Shown: piece after piece, positions 5,697 through 7,495 of the stretch
How the letters are laid out: every line of letters begins with the position of its first letter
Position numbering within the stretch: position 1 is the first letter of the stretch
Program-made: the position numbers and the translations under genes
Origin: Methanobacteriota archaeon
GTDB lineage: Archaea > Halobacteriota > Methanosarcinia > Methanosarcinales > Methanosarcinaceae
Direction of reading: 5' to 3'
NCBI GenBank assembly: GCA_030837265.1
Contig: JAUPKV010000310.1
Location: forward strand, 1 to 7,495
Length of the DNA stretch: 7,495 nt
The notes under the pieces: generated by a model
Database searches by the model: none
The model's input: only the letters and a program-made list of their open reading frames with translations
Told to the model about the DNA's origin: nothing

Positions 5697-6002
5697 AAAG
5701 GGCTTCTAAGGGACTTACTGAAGCTAAAAAGACTTTAAAGTCTCATTTTATTTTGGTATAAAATGCCTTCAATGGCTCTAATCTTATAAAATAAAAGATA
5801 AAAGAGTTATATCTAGTGTCACACTACCATTTGACTACTTATTTTAAGCCCTTTAGACGGGCTCAAAACGTTGTTCCTTATTCTCTCACAATTACTTTTC
5901 TTTTCAGTCCTGAGCCTCTAAATCTCTCATAATGAACGATTGGCTTGCTCACTAGCCTTAGGACGTACAAGCCCTGGTCTCGCAGAAGTAATTCAGCAAT
6001 GT
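5697..6002. other. Gene-free stretch with short hairpins
   Basis: No convincing gene is present. Small structures include agccc/gggct (5847-5851 and 5859-5863, loop tttagac), whose loop vaguely recalls the IS200/IS605 end hairpins, and ggcttg/caagcc (5942-5947 and 5968-5973). A minus-strand frame of about 45 codons (around 5880-5996, including the segment SKPIVHYERFRGSGLKRKVI) has no ribosome site or family I recognise. Confidence 0.4.
5731..5757 (+). terminator. Probable terminator of the DUF1699 gene
   Basis: A 12-bp palindrome, gactttaaagtc (5731-5742), 35 bases past the stop, is followed by a T-rich tract (cattttatttt). Archaeal termination depends mainly on such T-runs; the palindrome is too tight for a large hairpin. 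Confidence 0.35.
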
Positions 6003-6242
6003 CTAAAAACTACCAAATCTTGTATAAAACCATCTTTTATCCTTTATTTGTTTCTTGTATTGGTTCCCATTGCTCTGCGTATTTATCAAGTCTTCACGCT
6101 GAAGGTCTTCGTAATAATCCAACAGCTTTGTAACAACATCATCGAACGTTTCCCCCTTCTTACTGATAGCGTTTATTCTTTCGATATTCCCACATGACAC
6201 TTGTACATATGTCATTTTATCGATACATTTCTCTTTTGACAT
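6003..6242 (-). CDS. VapB/DUF7557-like antitoxin-type small protein
   Basis: The 79-residue product contains TYVQVSCGNIERINAISKKG (11-30) and ETFDDVVTKLLDYYEDLQRE (31-50). This is the layout of short archaeal VapB-like or DUF7557 antitoxins: a beta-strand (TxVQVS) that would pair in a DNA-binding dimer, a helix, a Gly turn, and then the ExFDDVVxxLL helix. Such proteins repress their own promoter and neutralise a PIN-domain or similar toxin. The tail (51-79, lysine- and aromatic-rich) would contact the toxin. No toxin gene is visible downstream within 300 bases, so it is an orphan or a relic. Start choice: ATG 6242 lies about 25 bases from a TATA box and could be leaderless; ATG 6215 (M10, MTYVQVS) matches the usual family start and has aaaagag upstream. 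The C-terminus may have been altered by decay. Confidence 0.7.
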   Translation of the reverse strand: MSKEKCIDKMTYVQVSCGNIERINAISKKGETFDDVVTKLLDYYEDLQREDLINTQSNGNQYKKQIKDKRWFYTRFGSF

Positions 6243-6261
6243 ACATAGTAAACAAAATCGG

Positions 6262-6274
6262 ATAAATATATAAA
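6262..6274 (-). promoter_or_regulatory. TATA box of the antitoxin-like gene
   Basis: The minus-strand sequence atttatatattta, followed by tcc, is centred about 26 bases before the ATG at 6242, so transcription would start at or next to that codon. This suits a leaderless mRNA or a start at the internal ATG (6215). Confidence 0.5.
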
Positions 6275-6298
6275 TCTGTTGTTGTTCTTATTAACTGC

Positions 6299-6311
6299 TT
6301 AAATATATTTA
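6299..6311 (+). promoter_or_regulatory. TATA box of the divergent broken gene
   Basis: The tract ttaaatatattta lies about 35 bases before ATG 6340, predicting a start near 6330 and a leader holding ggtgag (6334-6339). With the minus-strand box at 6262-6274 it forms a back-to-back promoter pair, a natural place for autoregulation by the antitoxin-like protein. Confidence 0.4.
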
Positions 6312-6324
6312 TTCTAACAGTCTA

Positions 6325-6550
6325 ATGATAAATGGTGAGATGAACAGTGAAAAGAATCCAATCAAAGAATATTTTGATGCTGTACAAGGTGTTATTTTAT
6401 CGACCACAAAATGCCTTCCAGAGTGTATAAGTTCCTTCTAGATACGCTGCAAGAGAATGAGTATAACGATCTGATGGTTTGCTTTACAGTAGTATCGACA
6501 TGCTTGAAACGACCGAAGATTGCATGCGTTTCTGCGCTGGCACAGAGTGA
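6325..6550 (+). pseudogene. Small helical protein gene broken by two frameshifts
   Basis: Three frames join end to end. Frame one, from ATG 6340 (or ATG 6325 in frame), gives MNSEKNPIKEYFDAVQGVIL. From about 6402 a second frame gives HKMPSRVYKFLLDTLQENEY and NDLMVCFT. From about 6488 a third gives SSIDMLETTEDCMRFCAG and TE up to TGA at 6548-6550. Each shift is in the same direction and fits loss of one base. The original would be a helical, acidic protein of about 68-70 residues; I do not recognise the family. Each frame opens or closes near the predicted join, and composition changes abruptly outside it, which argues that the reading is real. A TATA box (6299-6311) and a purine-rich leader remain. 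Whether it once partnered the divergent antitoxin-like gene is unknown. Confidence 0.6.
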
Positions 6551-6751
6551 ATTCTGGTTTTGTGTTCTGAGCCGGTAAAATAAGGTAGTGAATTAATTTT
6601 TTTGGTGATTAATAAAGCCATAACATGCAAATCCTTACCGGGTTCAATTCTGGCTTTGAAACTTTTAATCTAAAAATGTGTTTTGATGCAAAGCAATTTT
6701 TTATACAATTAATTTAAAGTAATTTATAATATTGTTATATGTTGAACTAGA
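6551..6751. other. Intergenic A+T-rich stretch
   Basis: I see no gene here. One perfect 7-bp inverted repeat (aaagcca, 6614-6620; tggcttt, 6651-6657) encloses a short ttcaatt motif; it is tRNA-like only superficially. A TATA-like tract (aatttataatattg, 6721-6734) points right, toward the structured region. Confidence 0.4.
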
Positions 6752-6990
6752 AGAGAACAGAAAAGATTGAATAGTGAAGTGTGAGCTAAGGAGAAGGTGT
6801 GAGCTAAGGAGAAAGAATAGTCCGAGGGCATTTACTCATGCTCTGTTGATTTGTGATGGGACACATTTACAGAGCGACTGTTTCGGGGGATGCAGTAAAG
6901 AAATGAATGCCCTTTGGCTTCTCATTTACCTTCAAAGAAGGAGTAAGCTTCTGTTCAGGCGAAGACGCCTATTTGCTTTTACAATTAGTT
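6752..6990 (+). ncRNA. Candidate structured non-coding RNA
   Basis: The TATA-like tract at 6721-6734 predicts a start near 6752. The region then shows: a tandem 18-bp purine-rich repeat (6779-6814); an outer stem gggcatt/aatgccc (6826-6832, 6906-6912); an inner stem gctctg/cagagc (6840-6845, 6870-6875) capped by tgtg/caca (6852-6855, 6862-6865); a side stem actg/cagt (6877-6880, 6893-6896); and a hairpin aggcg-aaga-cgcct (6957-6970) followed by T-runs. This could be a three-way-junction RNA with a terminator. The 90-codon GTG-start frame across the same bases (6774-7046) has no ribosome site and an odd Arg-rich start, so I prefer RNA. Neither has a known family. The stems were found by eye with no energy calculation. 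Confidence 0.35.
6779..6814 (+). repeat. Tandem 18-bp direct repeat, two copies
   Basis: The unit gtgtgagctaaggagaag (6779-6796) is followed at once by gtgtgagctaaggagaaa (6797-6814), 17 of 18 identical. Each unit contains aaggag, a strong ribosome-site-like sequence, but no good start codon and gene follows. Confidence 0.85.
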
Positions 6991-7070
6991 TTTTAATATT
7001 CATTTACTTTTTTGTTTTCCCATCTCATATGAAAATCGAAATTTAGTTGTTTTTGTTATATCACCAGATA

Positions 7071-7088
7071 TTTTTTGTATACAAAAAA
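7071..7088. repeat. Perfect 18-bp palindrome
   Basis: The sequence ttttttgtatacaaaaaa is its own reverse complement. It could be a bidirectional T-tract terminator or a dimer-protein site between the candidate RNA and the right-hand stem-loop. Confidence 0.6.
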
Positions 7089-7141
7089 ATAACGTATAGT
7101 TTAAAAAATAATATATCAGTATGAAAACATATGGGAAGTTA

Positions 7142-7198
7142 AACGAGCAAGCATAGATACTTTTTTATCTATACCCCCCACTCCCAAACTTGCTCGTT
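7142..7198 (-). terminator. Long stem-loop after the LEA14-like relic
   Basis: The outer arms aacgagcaag (7142-7151) and cttgctcgtt (7189-7198) pair perfectly over 10 bp. The inner arms atagata (7153-7159) and tatctat (7166-7172) pair over 7 bp around a 6-nt T-rich loop. The unpaired 3' side carries a C-run on the plus strand. It begins 9 bases past the stop (7207-7209) of the minus-strand relic, which fits a 3' end or mRNA-stability structure. No strong T-run follows, so classic termination is unproven. Confidence 0.5.
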
Positions 7199-7206
7199 CA
7201 CCTTTC

Positions 7207-7495
7207 TTATTTGGGCTGGCTAGCCTGGTAATTGGTATGCAAATTAAAGGTTAAGGGAATTGTAAAATAGTCTGTGTCTCCTTGAATCACAACCTGTATT
7301 CCTGTATCCCTATTACAGTACTTCGAAAATATACTCCCCCAAGTATATTATTTGAAGAAGGGTTAGCAATCCTTATTAATGCGTTTAGAGATATATTTCC
7401 CCTATTTGCATCCCAATCCCAGTAATTAATATTATTGGAAACTATTTTAAGTTATCCTTCAAATTTTTCAAGTGTTTTTAATCAAGTGTTAGATG
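7207..7495 (-). pseudogene. LEA14-like domain protein gene, frameshifted; continues past the window end
   Basis: Read leftward from about 7451, one frame gives LKIVSNNINYWDWDANRG, then ISLNALIRIANPSSNNILGG and VYFRSTVIGIQ before a stop at 7287-7289. Another frame gives VVIQGDTDYFTIPLTFNLHT and NYQASQPK, ending in TAA at 7207-7209. Together they form one LEA14/type-2 LEA beta-sandwich: the I-x-NPSS-x(n)-GGVYF core followed by I-x-GDT-x(4)-IP. The join is explained by an 8-bp tandem duplication (7292-7307); removing one copy restores a single frame. A further stop (7452-7454) separates this from upstream sequence near the window edge, so the N-terminal part is damaged or lies beyond. LEA14-like proteins in Methanosarcina are usually membrane-anchored or secreted, of unclear role. 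The family is judged by pattern. Confidence 0.65.
7292..7307. repeat. 8-bp tandem duplication causing the frameshift
   Basis: The units acctgtat (7292-7299) and tcctgtat (7300-7307) are adjacent and 7 of 8 identical. Eight extra bases shift the frame by two, exactly the change between the two halves of the LEA14-like gene. Confidence 0.75.

Noticed and set aside
5847..5863. Hairpin agccc-tttagac-gggct as a second IS200/IS605 end
   Set aside because: The stem is only 5 bp, no TnpB C-terminus could be read convincingly on either side, and the flanking terminal bases differ.
5940..6197. Plus-strand open frames opposite the antitoxin-like gene
   Set aside because: They lie antisense to a recognisable coding sequence, have no ribosome site and no family pattern.
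6614..6657. Possible tRNA or tRNA-end attachment site (perfect 7-bp arms aaagcca/tggcttt enclosing gggttcaatt)
   Set aside because: Only 30 bases lie between the arms, there is no room for D and anticodon arms, and the T-arm does not pair correctly. It is just an inverted repeat.
6774..7046. 90-codon GTG-start open frame on the plus strand
   Set aside because: There is no properly placed ribosome site, the Arg-rich repeated start comes from the tandem repeat, and the end is a low-complexity hydrophobic run from T-rich DNA. A structured RNA fits better, though neither is proven.
1..7495. CRISPR array, rRNA or complete tRNA
   Set aside because: I found no regularly spaced repeats of CRISPR type and no recognisable rRNA or tRNA on either strand.

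Overview
The window looks like a gene-poor stretch of a Methanosarcina (methanogenic archaeon) chromosome. This rests on the A+T-rich composition with long intergenic gaps, archaeal TATA-like boxes, a DUF1699 protein of the kind I know only from Methanosarcina and its relatives, and relics of IS200/IS605-type elements and LEA14-like proteins common in that genus. The species cannot be told from the sequence.

Layout. Positions 1-377 hold no gene. Positions 378-4008 carry four minus-strand units: a wrecked antibiotic-biosynthesis-monooxygenase (ABM) gene (378-582), a small zinc-ribbon protein (759-1217), a ten-helix EamA/DMT transporter (1261-2256) and a large DUF6765 protein with an added beta-rich C-terminal module (2416-4008). 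Positions 4009-5288 are debris. They include an internally deleted IS200/IS605 element (about 4444-4815) that keeps both end hairpins, the 3' end of tnpB and the omega-RNA region, followed by a frameshifted zinc-ribbon gene (4939-5092). An intact DUF1699 gene with its own promoter follows (5289-5696). A VapB/DUF7557-like antitoxin gene (6003-6242, minus) is divergent from a gene broken by two frameshifts (about 6340-6550, plus). Positions 6720-6990 contain a tandem 18-bp repeat and nested stem-loops that could be a non-coding RNA. The right end (7207-7495, minus) is an LEA14-like gene broken by an 8-bp tandem duplication, with a long stem-loop just after its stop.

How it fits together. The intact genes do not form an obvious pathway. 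Only the transporter and the zinc-ribbon protein are close enough (43 bp) to share a transcript. The striking theme is decay: at least five separate genes are broken here, and for several the lesion can be read directly (deletion plus frameshift, nonsense codon, 1-2 nt losses, 8-bp duplication). I do not see a complete new defence or biosynthetic system. The best candidates for something undescribed are the omega-RNA left behind without TnpB, the structured region at 6826-6970, and the DUF6765 protein with its C-terminal module.
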